The notes under the pieces were generated by a model. It was not told the DNA's origin. It was given only the letters and a program-made list of their open reading frames with translations, and did no database searches. The translations under genes were made by a program, and so were the position numbers. A DNA stretch of 64,000 nt from Capitella teleta (taxonomy: Eukaryota; Annelida; Polychaeta; Capitellidae): the NCBI GenBank assembly GCA_000328365.1, contig KB308736.1, forward strand, positions 27,515 to 91,514. Reading direction: 5' to 3'. This document shows, one piece after another, positions 12,912 through 24,500 of the stretch; the stretch's first letter is position 1, and the number at the start of each line of letters is the position of its first letter.

Positions 12912-12996
12912 ACAATGTTTATTGATTTGACTCGCTGTTATGGCCACATTAAATTGGCCTGGCCATAACAGCGAGTCAAATCAATAAACACTGTCT
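12912..12996. repeat. Long inverted repeat (foldback hairpin)
   Basis: Arms at 12912-12947 and 12961-12996 are 36 nt each with one mismatch (ATTGTC against ACTGTC), separated by a 13-nt loop. The core of the arms reads TTTGACTCGCTGTTATGGCC and its reverse complement. It lies about 190 bp upstream of the CENP-F start codon. Confidence 0.9.
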
Positions 12997-12998
12997 CT

Positions 12999-13021
12999 CT
13001 CTGACAAATTTTGTCAGAGAA
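12999..13021. repeat. Short near-perfect palindrome
   Basis: TCTCTGACAAA, one T, then TTTGTCAGAGA: 11-nt arms around a single base, directly beside the 36-nt hairpin. Confidence 0.85.
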
Positions 13022-13543
13022 AACCTGCTAACTGAACTTATTATTTAAGGCCATTCTCCTCATCAAAATACCCTGAATATCAGTTCAAGCTGATATTGTT
13101 CAAAATGAGACAAGATTGAAACAACCTTGCACAGTGAGAAAACAAACAAACACACCACTTATAAATGTATCCTTTCTCTCCCTGACAATTAACATAATAC
13201 TGATGTGATCAGCAACCTCATTAATTACTAAATACTAATCACAATCCTCAAATATCAAGAATAATCAATTTAATGAATGAGTGACGATGATTCATAGGGG
13301 GTCACCAAGGGTCATAGTCACAGGCAGTTAGCCTGAAGGCGTGCAGTCTTTGGCAGGTGACAGGGGCATGATCATTGATTCAAATTGATAGCTTGCTTCA
13401 TGAAGGCACTGACTCGGTGATTGAGGCAGTGCACAACTGACAGGGATTTAGTCGTATCATTCTTTCGACATGGACAGATCTATCATCTAAGATTACACCA
13501 TCATGGTCATATGACCATTCAATGATTCCGGGTGACACTGTGA
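13022..13543. other. Upstream region of CENP-F, no coding seen
   Basis: Non-coding DNA, possibly a 5' UTR intron of CENP-F. Nothing else recognised. Confidence 0.4.
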
Positions 13544-13582
13544 CTGTCGTTCAGTGACATCGCCGGTGTCACTGAACGACAG
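13544..13582. repeat. Inverted repeat with 16-nt arms
   Basis: CTGTCGTTCAGTGACA (13544-13559) and TGTCACTGAACGACAG (13567-13582) are perfect reverse complements around a 7-nt loop. Flanking bases extend the pairing with a small bulge. Confidence 0.88.
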
Positions 13583-13846
13583 TATCACATCGGTCAAGAC
13601 ACACTCATTAGTCAAATTTTCAACTAAAAGAAATCATGATCATGATCATTTATGATTTATAAGACAAGTGAAAGTCGGGAGACGTTTGATTTGAGATCAA
13701 AGACGATTACACTCAATTTTCATTATTTTACACAAAAATCGATTTCAATTAATTTGCGTGTATCTTAGTTAGTAAATTACCACAAAAAAAGCACCAGATC
13801 TGTCGCTGTCAACAACAAAATTTCATTCACTCATAATCCGCTGATT

Positions 13847-14030
13847 CGAAAACGGTGCAGATTAGAAGCGTTCTGATTGGCTGATAACTGCTTCCGGTTA
13901 AGGCTTGTCGAACAAGCCAGCAAATATTTCTTACCGTCATAACGCCTTTCCCGCCATTTGTTGAGATGCCATCGAACCACGTGCCCAATTTTGTGCTACA
14001 GTCACTCACTCGCCACTCGTCAACCATATT
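13847..14030 (-). promoter_or_regulatory. Candidate CENP-F promoter with E2F, ETS and CCAAT motifs
   Basis: A GC-richer island upstream of CENP-F holds an E2F-type site, TTTCCCGCC (13947-13955), an ETS-type CTTCCGG (13890-13896) and an inverted CCAAT box, ATTGG (13876-13880). A splice-donor-like GTAAG on the minus strand near 13930-13934 could end a non-coding first exon. E2F and CCAAT elements are typical of cell-cycle genes such as vertebrate CENPF. The link to this gene is inferred from position only. Confidence 0.4.
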
Positions 14031-14040
14031 CCCACTGGAC

Positions 14041-14545
14041 CGTTGGTGCCCCCCTTCTCTCCTTTGTGGCGGTAGCTTATTCGTCAGCGGTGATCTCAGA
14101 TCTGCGCTGATGATACTCGCATGTTAAAAACTGGAAGTTTTTCTGGCGTCAAAACCCGTGGGAATTGGCGAACACGCTAAAAATCCTGTATTAAAACCAT
14201 CTATTATGAAAACGCCACACTGTTCAAAATTAGATTCCGTCCACTATTTCCTACTAAATTCAGCAAATTTAAGCCGACATTCCAGGAAGATTAAGCCCAG
14301 CCCACACAACCATTCGGCTCATTTTCATAATGTATGCAGGGCGCATGCCTTGCGTGATTTACATCGCGATGAAATGCTTTTCGTGCCATAATTATTATTA
14401 AGATGGAGCATACTTTACGGGAAGTTGGCTTGAAGTACAATTTAGGGATTGGAATTAATCAGTTGAAAGAGAAGCAGTTGAGTGCATTTTAGCCATATTC
14501 ATTGCATATTCAGTTGTACTCATAAAATCATAAATAATATATTGA
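14041..14545. other. Intergenic, no gene seen
   Basis: No open frame with recognisable content and no repeat structure. Confidence 0.5.
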
Positions 14546-14715
14546 AATAATAGTATTAATAATAGTATTAATAATAGTATTAATAATAGTATTAATAATA
14601 GTATTAATAATTGATATTAATAATTAATAATTAATAATTAATAATTAATAATTAATAATAATTAATAATAATATTATTATTAATAATTAATAATTAATAA
14701 TAAATAATACTAGTA
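14546..14715. repeat. AT-rich simple tandem repeat
   Basis: Runs of the unit TAATAGTATTAA grade into TAATAATTAA units across about 170 bp. Low-complexity DNA. Confidence 0.9.
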
Positions 14716-16062
14716 TTGAAATTTCAAAAGGACGGTTGATAATCCGATACCGAAAACAACTGAAAAACATGTAAACAAATCGAGAAGACGAGGAAAAACG
14801 TTTTCACGAGAAGAGAGGGGGGGCTGCAGTCCGCTGACGCTTTCATAGAACTGCGATTTTCGACTCTCGGCTTCGACAGGATGCCTTTCTCGGAATTTAT
14901 TTTGTGTACAGTCTGCACGAGCACAGAATGGCGAAATGAGGTCATTATGTTGAAATGCTTCAATACTATTTGAAGCTCTAGTTTTCCACGTTGACAGGAT
15001 GGTGCATTTACAGTGATCACCATAACAGGTACTGGATTAAATTTATGGATTTCTAACACAGACAAATCGGGCGAGGTGCACACCTTCACCCTGGCTTGGC
15101 ATCTCACTTCGGTTTTCAACTAATGGATTGTGTACCCCCGAATCGTGCTACAGTGTAGAAGTGAAGACTTATGCAAATAGTCCTTTGTTCCCAGTGATGC
15201 CTATTTCCTCGTGGATGTAGGCATTGGTTCTGTGTTGTTGCCATGATATGCGAAAACTTTTCACCATAGTCACATCTCGCAGCTGTTTAGCCTTCTCTCC
15301 TCTTCTTTTTCAAAGCCTCCAGGATTCGCAGGCGTACCGGGCGGTAGGTCAGATAATGTTTTTTTTTTTTTTTTTGCTAACTTATTCTCAAGGTTGAGAG
15401 GCAGCTTGTTCGACTGCCATTATCTGGTTAGCTTGACAGCGTTTTTTCTTGGCTATTGCCAATCCTGTCTTTTCTTAGCTTTGCCAAGCGTGAGTTTACG
15501 TCTAGACTGCTATCACCTGCAGATGTCATTATGAACCACAGACACTTCACTTTTGGTGTGTCCGCAATTTCTTCATCTTCTTCAAAACGTGACCCTTTCC
15601 TGCCTGCAAAATTAGTTCGATTATAAGATGAGATATCAATGCAAGTAGTGTATTTTAGTAAATTTGATTGATTTTACCGATTGTAAATTTGTAATATAAA
15701 TTATTATTGGAATAAATTTGCAGTATCACCCTGCAAATTTCACGGTACTAGCATTGACCAACAAGTCTTGTATTTTGTGTGAAGTCTCACAGAAGCAGAC
15801 TTCAGTAAAACGTTCCCTGGTAACTTGGATTCCATAAGAACCGGGTTCTGAAGAGCTCATTGCATTGAATGACCCTAAACGCCATGAACTCCAATCAAGT
15901 GGGTCATTCAGTACTCAAGCTGAATGCACACATGGTTTGTGTTTCTTCTGTAATTAGTTTAATATGTTCAACATTCACTTGCTTCTATGTTAATAGAGGA
16001 AACCCAGAATGATGTGGAAATGCCACAGCACGAGACAGAGGCAGCACGAACTCATCTCATCC
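14716..16062. other. Intergenic, no gene seen
   Basis: A minus-strand open frame at 14724-15119 lacks an ATG start and known similarity. A T-run lies near 15359-15375. Nothing else is supported. Confidence 0.45.
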
Positions 16063-16113
16063 NNNNNNNNNNNNNNNNNNNNNNNNNNNNNNNNNNNNNN
16101 NNNNNNNNNNNNN
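16063..16113. other. Assembly gap (51 N)
   Basis: A run of 51 N about 200 bp left of the second repeat copy. Translations crossing it are meaningless. Confidence 0.99.
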
Positions 16114-16312
16114 GAGAATGGCTTCCATTGCGAAGTATAGGAGGCAAACGTCAGCTGATGGCTTGGTTTGGCTGATGGCTGATTGGTTCCGTTCCCCTCG
16201 TGAAGCTATCGATTTTAGCCAATCAGAGCAGAGCATCTTTGCCATAAAAGGACATCTTTGTTGTTTACGAAACGAAAGCGCATGCGTGGTGCACTCTGGC
16301 AGACCTTTTTAC

Positions 16313-16679
16313 TGTTTCAGGATGAGAAACATGGTAGGTGTCCTAGAAAATCGCTTGTTAAAATAAAAAAAAATAGCGAAAAATATTTTTTTTTCGCGCC
16401 TGACTGGTGGCAAAATGATTATTCTATCTATTTCCGAAAAGAAAATAAAAAAATATCCAAGGGTTTAGTCGCAGGACACGCTGATATGACGAGGCCCATT
16501 GTAACAGATGGGGAACTCGGTGTTTCATCACAGCTGCTGACGTCACGCCTAGTTAGCAATATATCGCCCGCGAAATCGTTAGCGATGATATTCCTTGTGT
16601 GGGCCAGGCATAGGAATCATTTATGGTGCATCAAATAACGACTCAAAGTCAATTTTTAACCAGTTCTCCCTCCCTTTAA
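16313..16679 (+). repeat. Dispersed direct repeat, copy 2
   Basis: Same-orientation copy of the sequence at 1-366, ending in the same CCCTCCCTTTAA. The upstream flank (16114-16312) could belong to the same element but cannot be compared, because copy 1 is cut by the window edge. The nearby gap may reflect collapse of this repeat in the assembly. Confidence 0.8.
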
Positions 16680-17624
16680 GGATTCCGAGGTTAAATAAGC
16701 CCACAAAAATATTCAAACTGAGTTCAATGTCTATCTGTTAATCTTGCAGCTGCCCAAACGACCCCTATTCAGAAATCAGTTTATGCATGTACTCAGACCG
16801 AGGATTTGCCATTCGTCTACGTTTAAATTTTAACTCTGAGAAAAACTGGTTTGCTTTCCATGGAAGATGTAACTCTTGGTTCTGTTGCCTGGTTAATCAG
16901 TTCCAATCAGAATATCTGCCTTCTGAGTTGTGGCTAATGGAGCAGAGTGGTGACTCTAAAAGTCCAATTGGCTGCAGGTGATTTGATTTCAACTTGTTTA
17001 CCTTTGTCTTCTATTTCAATATACCATTTCATTGCAAAATTAGCGAAGCCAGAAACTTGAGAAGAAGTATATCGTCCTTCAGACGGAACTCCTAAACCTC
17101 TTCCGAACCTGCCCTGCTTGTCAATGCATACATCCATTCCGCAGGAAGATGGCAGTCTGATTGAAGTTCACCAGCAGAGTGTATGTGGGTTTGGACAGGC
17201 CAGCCATGCATTAGACGCATGCCTGTGGGAAACACCATCCTTTCGTCCTCAATTTTGCTTGTTGGAGCTACGCCAAACAAGGCTGTTCGAGTTTTTGATA
17301 TTGCAAATTATGAATTATTCAGTTGATATGTCCAACAACATACGTCAGGAGCAGTATGTGGCGCCGGCCATCACCACCGAATGGAAGATTCCCCAAAAGC
17401 AGCCGATTGAAAGGTATTGGATGGAGGTTTTCTGTTGTCGGATGATCTTCGGTTTGACAGTTCTGGATTGTCGGCAAACTATGGGGCATTCTCTATTATA
17501 GAAAACCGCATTAACAAGCTGATAGATCATCAACTTGTTCGGGTTTGAGATGAGGCTTTGGTAGTAGTCATGTGTAAAATTGTATGATAATATATCGTGT
17601 AATATTAATTATAGTATAATTTTG

Positions 17625-18065
17625 GTGATGGACCCCATTCTACTGTGTGTTGTGTCCAACGAGCATCCCCAGGCTGTGGTTCCACAGTCTCAGCAGTAAT
17701 TCATCTTCCATGCAGTCCACGAGCTCTCCCACCCAGAAGTTAGTGCTACCCTCAAGCTAATAACAGAGGGATTTGTTTGGCATCGGATGTCTTCAGACAT
17801 TACGCAGTAGTACTGGGACTGCATGGCATGCCAAACATCGAAGATCCAATCTCAAGTCAAGTCAAGGGTCTCGCACATGCCCATCCCGGATACGCCATTT
17901 CTTAAGGTTCACGCCGATATTGTGGGACCTCTCCCTGTTTCTGGGGGATTCAGTCATCTGTTGACAATAATGGACCGATATTCCAGGTGACCAGATATTT
18001 TTCCATTGCAGAGCATTGCAGCCGCCACAAGCATACAAACATGCACACATTTGGTGCACGTGATA
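17625..18065 (+). mobile_element. Ty3/gypsy-like retroelement fossil, integrase region
   Basis: Translation resembles the integrase part of Ty3/gypsy pol: the zinc-binding HHCC segment followed by the first part of the catalytic core (the VGPLPVSGGF stretch). No LTRs, gag, protease or reverse transcriptase were recognised nearby. The piece is broken, with several breaks, and looks old. Confidence 0.75.
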
Positions 18066-21000
18066 CCTGTTCATCAGTGAAATAAAAAAAGTGGTCGATA
18101 CCGCACAAAAAGTTTATCCTTATATTTATATAGTTTATAAAAGTCTATCCTTCAATAGGGATAGTGCGTTATGATATTATTGTCACATTATGACTGAGAC
18201 TAAATATTGTTTGTTCGACTTCGCCATACCTCGCATTCCTAAAAATCCTAACGGGACTCGCAATACTATCTCTACGCAACACAAATGGAACACATATATT
18301 ATGCTTGTACCCAGCAGTGCTCAAGTATTGCTAAATCGCAACAAAATTTGATATAATCACAAGCTAAAGCAATAAAACCGTGAATCAAGCATTCAAATTG
18401 TATTGATCACCCATAGTAAGTAGAACTATATTTTCTCTGCGGCGTGACACAATGTTTACTTGTAGTCATTTGGCCAGGTGAGTCACCGTGGTTTTTGTTG
18501 ATTCGCTCCTCATCAGGTGTAACCACCGAAGCTCCACATTTCTTGGCCTAGCGTGCATGCTTGAAGGGTCGTGTGGATATACCAGTTGTATATTGTGATT
18601 CGGTTATAGCTTCATTCGATTTCCAATCGTATCGCAGGTAAAGTACTACGGACTAATCTGCTAATCAGTACAACTTCAACTTGAAATTGGAACATCACAA
18701 TTCAGATGTCACTTTGTTTGGCATCTGATTGCATGATTTAATTAAGTTTGTATTGATTTGTTGAAGGTTGACACTTGGCATTCGCTCACTGACAATAACC
18801 TGATAACTCTATATACCTTGTAGACCTAATTCTAGCTTGCAGTTGTACGTACACCGGTTGGACAAACACTGACAGGTGACTTCGGACAAATGAAAACCAT
18901 CTTCTAATCATCTTATTAGTTTCTAATAATTCAATTATAATTTCTAAAATAATGATCAAATCTCTCAAAAAAATTAATTTGATAATGACATTTGGTACAT
19001 TTATTTATACAATGATACATTGGTGCACTTTTTTTTCATTGAACTGAATTATGTGCATGAATATTTAGAATGTGATATGATATTGATATTAGTGATAAAC
19101 AACTGTCAATATTGATTGACAAACATGTAATTCATGAATCATGCTCAGATATTGATACAGCAAAGCTACTTGTACAGTATGATAGCATTTCAACATTTAA
19201 TTAGTTAATGATACATACTAGCTTAGTACAGGCTGGTAATAAGTATCACATAGGCCTATTGATGTAGGGATATTGTGAGTTTTAGATACTGCATAACAAT
19301 TATATGAATTATGATATCATATCAAATAATTATCAAAAACAATCTGTTAACACAGTATGCAATTGATTGTTGTTCCTCTCCAAGTCATTTTACTTATTTG
19401 ATAATAATTACTATCGTAATAATTGAGGATGCTAGATTTAAAATTTAAAATTGTCTGATTATAAATATTGCTAATATAATTAGTATTTAACCTAGCCTAT
19501 ATAGTATATATCGGTATTATGGTACATAAAATAATTATTGGCTGTATTCAGCCTATACCCTATACCTTAGCATATGCCCCTCTATCTGTTAATTATATCC
19601 TGGTACATTATATGCAGACTTTAAATATTATTATCTGAGATTACTGACTAACTAATCTGGAGTATAAACTACTAGTACTCATTCAGTCATATTTCATCAT
19701 TAATTTCATTGTTGAAAATGAATATAAATATAATTTATTAGGGATGATATGAATGTAAATATAATTTATTATGGATGATCAGGCTTACTTGTTATGACTC
19801 TGTAAATTATCATTGTATGTCTTTGAATCGTATTTAAGTTAATTTAACTATAAAGATAATTACTTTAATTATCAACTCAATTATTAAATCCAATTACCCT
19901 ATGCAATCTTGTCACCAAATAGGGACATCCATTTTGTATGATCATATATTATATTTACAATTATGTTTAGTATTATTTAATAATTTCTCTACTTTGAATA
20001 CCATATTGGCATGTAGAGGTTCACAGACTTGACCATACTTTATATTTTCATGACTGAGTCATTCAGAATCAGAATTCAGAGTGCTATTACTTCTGGAAAT
20101 GTGTTCTAATTTTCCTGTTGGACTCCAAAGAACATCGAATAGGTTATAGATCCTACAAAGCACAGGCTTACAAGGCAATTAATGCATTCAATAGGCCTAC
20201 TCTGAAATAACAGTTCATATTCTGTGAACAGTGCAACTCATTGTATTTAAAGCATTGAAAATCTTTGAATACCTCGTAGTGTTGTGAGTTAAAAGCTTCT
20301 TTAAATTTGATATACTGATGAATCGGGAATACCGAATGTCGGGAATGAATGTGAATACCTCCCACGGAGTCTCACTCATTTAGATATACTGGTAATAGTA
20401 GGCCTAGTTTGGCCTACACACAGTATATTACCTGTATATTCTACTAGTGCACACGTAATCTCCTCAGTCTGTATGCCTTTTCACTTCATTTTTTTTTTTT
20501 TTCGGCTCTTGTGTGTGCGAATAAATCGTTTTCATTGCGGCCATTCGGGTTTAATGGGCCGCATTCCATGCAGCCATTGTACGGGCGATAATCCACCTCA
20601 GATCAGAGAGAACTAGGCCAATATTACGTAACGCTAATATTCTATAAACTGTTCGGATTCCGTCGTTTTCCTAGACTCGAAGTTGATGTTTTGGAAAGAG
20701 TTCTACCGACTTCGAGCTTCTTCTTCGCTGTCCTGTTTTATGTCAAGTTGTTTTCATTTTTAGTACCTCTACCTCACTTCTTTCCCCGTTCAAATTTAAC
20801 AGTGCGAACTCTCTATTGAAACTTTCATATCGCGGTGTTAACTTTTGTTCCGATCTATATACATTTTTTCCTTCGTATTCTGTGTCGTCTATTGCACGAA
20901 AATGATGAATCCGGCGGAAGATAGGTTTTGTCGCTCTTCATGATGTCATTCCGATTCCAGACTCATTCTTCAACGCACACTGATCCTGTGCCGTGACTCA

Positions 21001-21450
21001 CAATTTGTCGTCATCATTTTGAGTTAGAATTGGCGATTCCTAGTTATTTGTCACCGTAGAACTCCGCGTACAATAACTGCGCATAGCATTCGTGCCATAT
21101 GAGTCGCACTGTAGCGGTGTAGCCTTATCTCAATGCTTCTGGTGTTGCACTGGGAGTCGCTGTCAGAGAGAGTGATTTAAAGGCGTTGTAATACGATCAT
21201 GTTTAATGTTTATGGAAAATATCGGTTCCCGAAGGCGTGAAAACCAACAGTCTGATGGTTTTATGCAGCTACGTTTACACAAGAGTGCTTTTATACCTAT
21301 ATATATTGATTAATTAATAGAACGCCTACTTAACACGGGAATTCCCCTTGTTGGTTCCCATGGTTACACTGCTACCACGTGACACGGGAAAAATCTCGGA
21401 GCCGTGTGTTCATTTATATACAACTACATTGACCTCATTCCCGTCTCATT
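18066..21450. other. Long AT-rich intergenic stretch
   Basis: No gene or recognisable element was seen in over 3 kb. The last few hundred bases may hold the promoter and non-coding first exon of the phosphatase gene downstream. A splice-acceptor-like CATTCACAG near 21452 would fit a 5' UTR intron. Confidence 0.5.
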
Positions 21451-21485
21451 CACAGAGGGACCAGCTGAACTGTTTCATTGAGGAC

Positions 21486-21503
21486 TATGCAGAAAGGAGA
21501 TTG
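21486..21503 (+). other. Short upstream ORF in the phosphatase leader
   Basis: ATGCAGAAAGGAGATTGA, a five-codon ORF, ends 19 bp before the main ATG. It would be in the mature leader if the acceptor near 21452 is used. Confidence 0.4.
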
Positions 21504-21522
21504 AATAATAATCCGAGATAAC

Positions 21523-24500
21523 ATGCCATTCCGTTTTCATCTGAAGAGACAAAGACGATATGAAGTTTCGTCGCGAAAGTCCTACGTCGTCTGCGTACGA
21601 TTGCTGGATAACCGGTTGATTGAGTGCACACTCACTGCAGATAGCACTGGCTACGATTGCTTGGAGAATCTGGCTCAACGCGTGGAATTGAACGAGGTAT
21701 GGGATCTACTTTTTGTTAATTATAATCAAGATCGATGTTACATCTGCTATTGAGTAATGGTAGTGGTTTGTTTGTAATGATGTGTTTGTTTTATTAAGAT
21801 GATTAAATCAGAATAATTCGGTACGTACGGTATTTACATTTTGTTTTAGTTTATGTGAAATTGTCACGGCTCGTGGAGCCTCATATTGACATTTCAAGTG
21901 GTTGTGAAGTCCTTACGTGTTGATAAGCATTCCCGCTAATCTGAATCTCTGGCACCGTGCCAACATTCTTTGATGGGATAACATTTATTTCCTGTAATAG
22001 GGCCACTTGGTTGAATAACTTTACAGATATAATTTTATCTGTGTTTGAGGGAGATACTAACATTAGTGTGGCATTTTAATGCGATTTTAATGGTATTACA
22101 AAATGAAATGTCAGCATTCCTTTCGGGTTTAAATGCATGTGATGCTGAAGATAGATAAGTTGGTGTATTAATTAGGCATTTATAGGCAGTTCTATAGCCA
22201 ACGATGCCCTATTATAAGCCTACTGTAGCCTATAGGCCTATAAATATGATAATCACCCATTTTCTATGAATCGCATACCCGCCTTATCAGTGAGAAATTT
22301 TGTTGATAGCCTTTAAAAATTATTATTTTTCAGATTGATTTCTTTGGATTGCGATACGTGAACAAGAAACTTCGAATGCGATGGCTGGATTTAGAGAAAC
22401 CCATCAAGAAGCAGATGGACAAACATTCCCACTCTCCTCTCCTCTACTTCGGGGTCATCTTCTATATTCATGAAGTTGAACACCTTAAAGATCCCATGAC
22501 CAGGTACAACTTCAACCTCATTAAAAAAAAAAAAAAAAAAAAAATCGATCTTGATTTTTGCAATTGTTCAAATTAATGATTTCCTGTTGTATTTCCAGGT
22601 ATCAGTATTTCCTTCAACTCAAGTCTGATGTAATCGAAGGTAAACTCCCGTGTACCCAACAGCAAGCAGTATTACTAGCAGCGTACAGTATTCAAGGTGA
22701 GTTAAAAATCAGCTGCATAATCACCACATTGAACAGGACAGTGTGGGCATTGTTCGGTGTTCAGTGATTAGAATTTTTCCTCTTTCTTTAACATAGTTTC
22801 CAGCTGAAATATTTGTCATTTTAATGATACAAATGAAACAGCTATTTACATCGCTCTGGGCCATTCATGAGATACGTTCAAGAATTTCATAGAGTTTTGT
22901 TTTCGAAATATTGCAGCTGAATTTGGCGACCATGACAAGAAACAGCACACACCAGACTTCTTTAAAGATTACGTCATCCTTCCACGGGTACGCCCCCTCC
23001 GCTCCTCACCCCCTTAACCCTCTCCCTCCCTCCCGCAGGCGATGACCTCCGATGAATCTTCCCTGGGCGATCTGACTCAGGAGGTCGTCGCTATCCATCA
23101 GACCCTTCATGGAATATCGCCCGCCGCCGCTGAACTGCGGTACTTGAACGAAACTCGCCAATTGGAGAGCTACGGCACCGAGTTCTACCCCACAAAGGTC
23201 AGAGGTCATGCTCTCGTATTAATATTTCCTCCTTGCGATAAGGAATAAGTGATCAGCTTATGACTGATAAGAAAATACCGAGGTTGTAAAATCCGTCGGC
23301 AGCATCGCTTCGTTATCTTCAGTGTTATGGGATTCATGGTTGGCCGTTGAAGCCAAAACTTCACTTTTATATTGTGTATTTTAACAGCTTAAAGAGACCT
23401 CTAGTATAACAGCGTCTGTACCCCTATTAAGAGCCTTTAATGCAGCAGCCAGAAGTGTCCCCATCTTTAAAAAAAAAAAAAAAAGAACAGGTTGCGATGC
23501 CCAAGCGATTGATGCCGTCGCCATGGCAACGAGGCCTTATAAGCGTGTGGCTCACGCGCCCTGCGTCACGGTCGAGTGCCGAGACACCTGTTGTCATTGA
23601 CGGTCAACCATCCGTCGCACGGATTGCTCCAATGAGCGATGCTCTGAGCGAAGAGCAGGTGTTCCTCCTGCGAAATTCAAACAAGTGTTTCGCGTCGTCA
23701 ACCGCCATTCGTTCAAATTCCCTCAGCCCAACAACTACTTGTTGCTCGTATGTTTGTGAAATTCGCGATCGAAATGACGTCGAATATCTGCTGGACGCCT
23801 CGACCGCCCCCACCGTTCGAAGTGAACAACAACAGACCTCAGCTGACGAAAATCGCCAGAGATCTCCAGCACTTCCTTGTACAGGTTTGTCAGAGGTTGT
23901 TGCGAAGTTTCATGCCGTGACTCATCGGTTGTCATATAGTGTACAACGATCATTTGTCACGATCCTGTTATTACAGCTCGCGATCGGAGCTATTTCCCCT
24001 CTCGATCGTGCTACTGGCATTCACGTTCGTTGTCATTCGTTGGCTTTCATTGCTTTTATATGCTATGTTGGTCACGCGGATTGCATTAGTTTTGGTATTT
24101 CTTATCTCCGCTCGTTTCGGATTTCAAAAATTTGTTCGCTAATAATAATTATATTGGTTCTGAAATTCTGAATTTTGCGCTCTCTTGCGACAATTATCTC
24201 TAATAATAATACTAATCAGCTAATTAACTAATTCGCATCTTCCTCCGATTTCGCTCTACAAGTTTGAATGTCATCGCGGATTCGCGGTGTCTTGAAGTTG
24301 ATTGGCGCGTGTTCCTCCAAAGTAGGAATTGAATCTCGCGGTGATTTTCAGTTTGTCACCGAATCATAACGCACCTCAGAGTCTCAAATATTCCCTTGTT
24401 GGATTTCAATATGAATGAATTGATTTCATTCAAATGGCGTTTTTTCTTTCGCAGGATGACAAGAGTCGCGATTACCTCCTTGGCGTATCATACATGGGTA

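Noticed and set aside
14724-15119. 131-codon minus-strand frame
   Set aside because: No ATG start, no similarity, and no splice sites joining it to a neighbour.
16258-16638. 126-codon frame in repeat copy 2, partly shared with 77-325
   Set aside because: Shared because the DNA is repeated; changes between copies do not look codon-biased and no protein family is recognised.
16787-17501. Possible further coding parts of the Ty3/gypsy fossil upstream of its integrase region
   Set aside because: Short frames here show no recognisable reverse-transcriptase, RNase H or capsid similarity.
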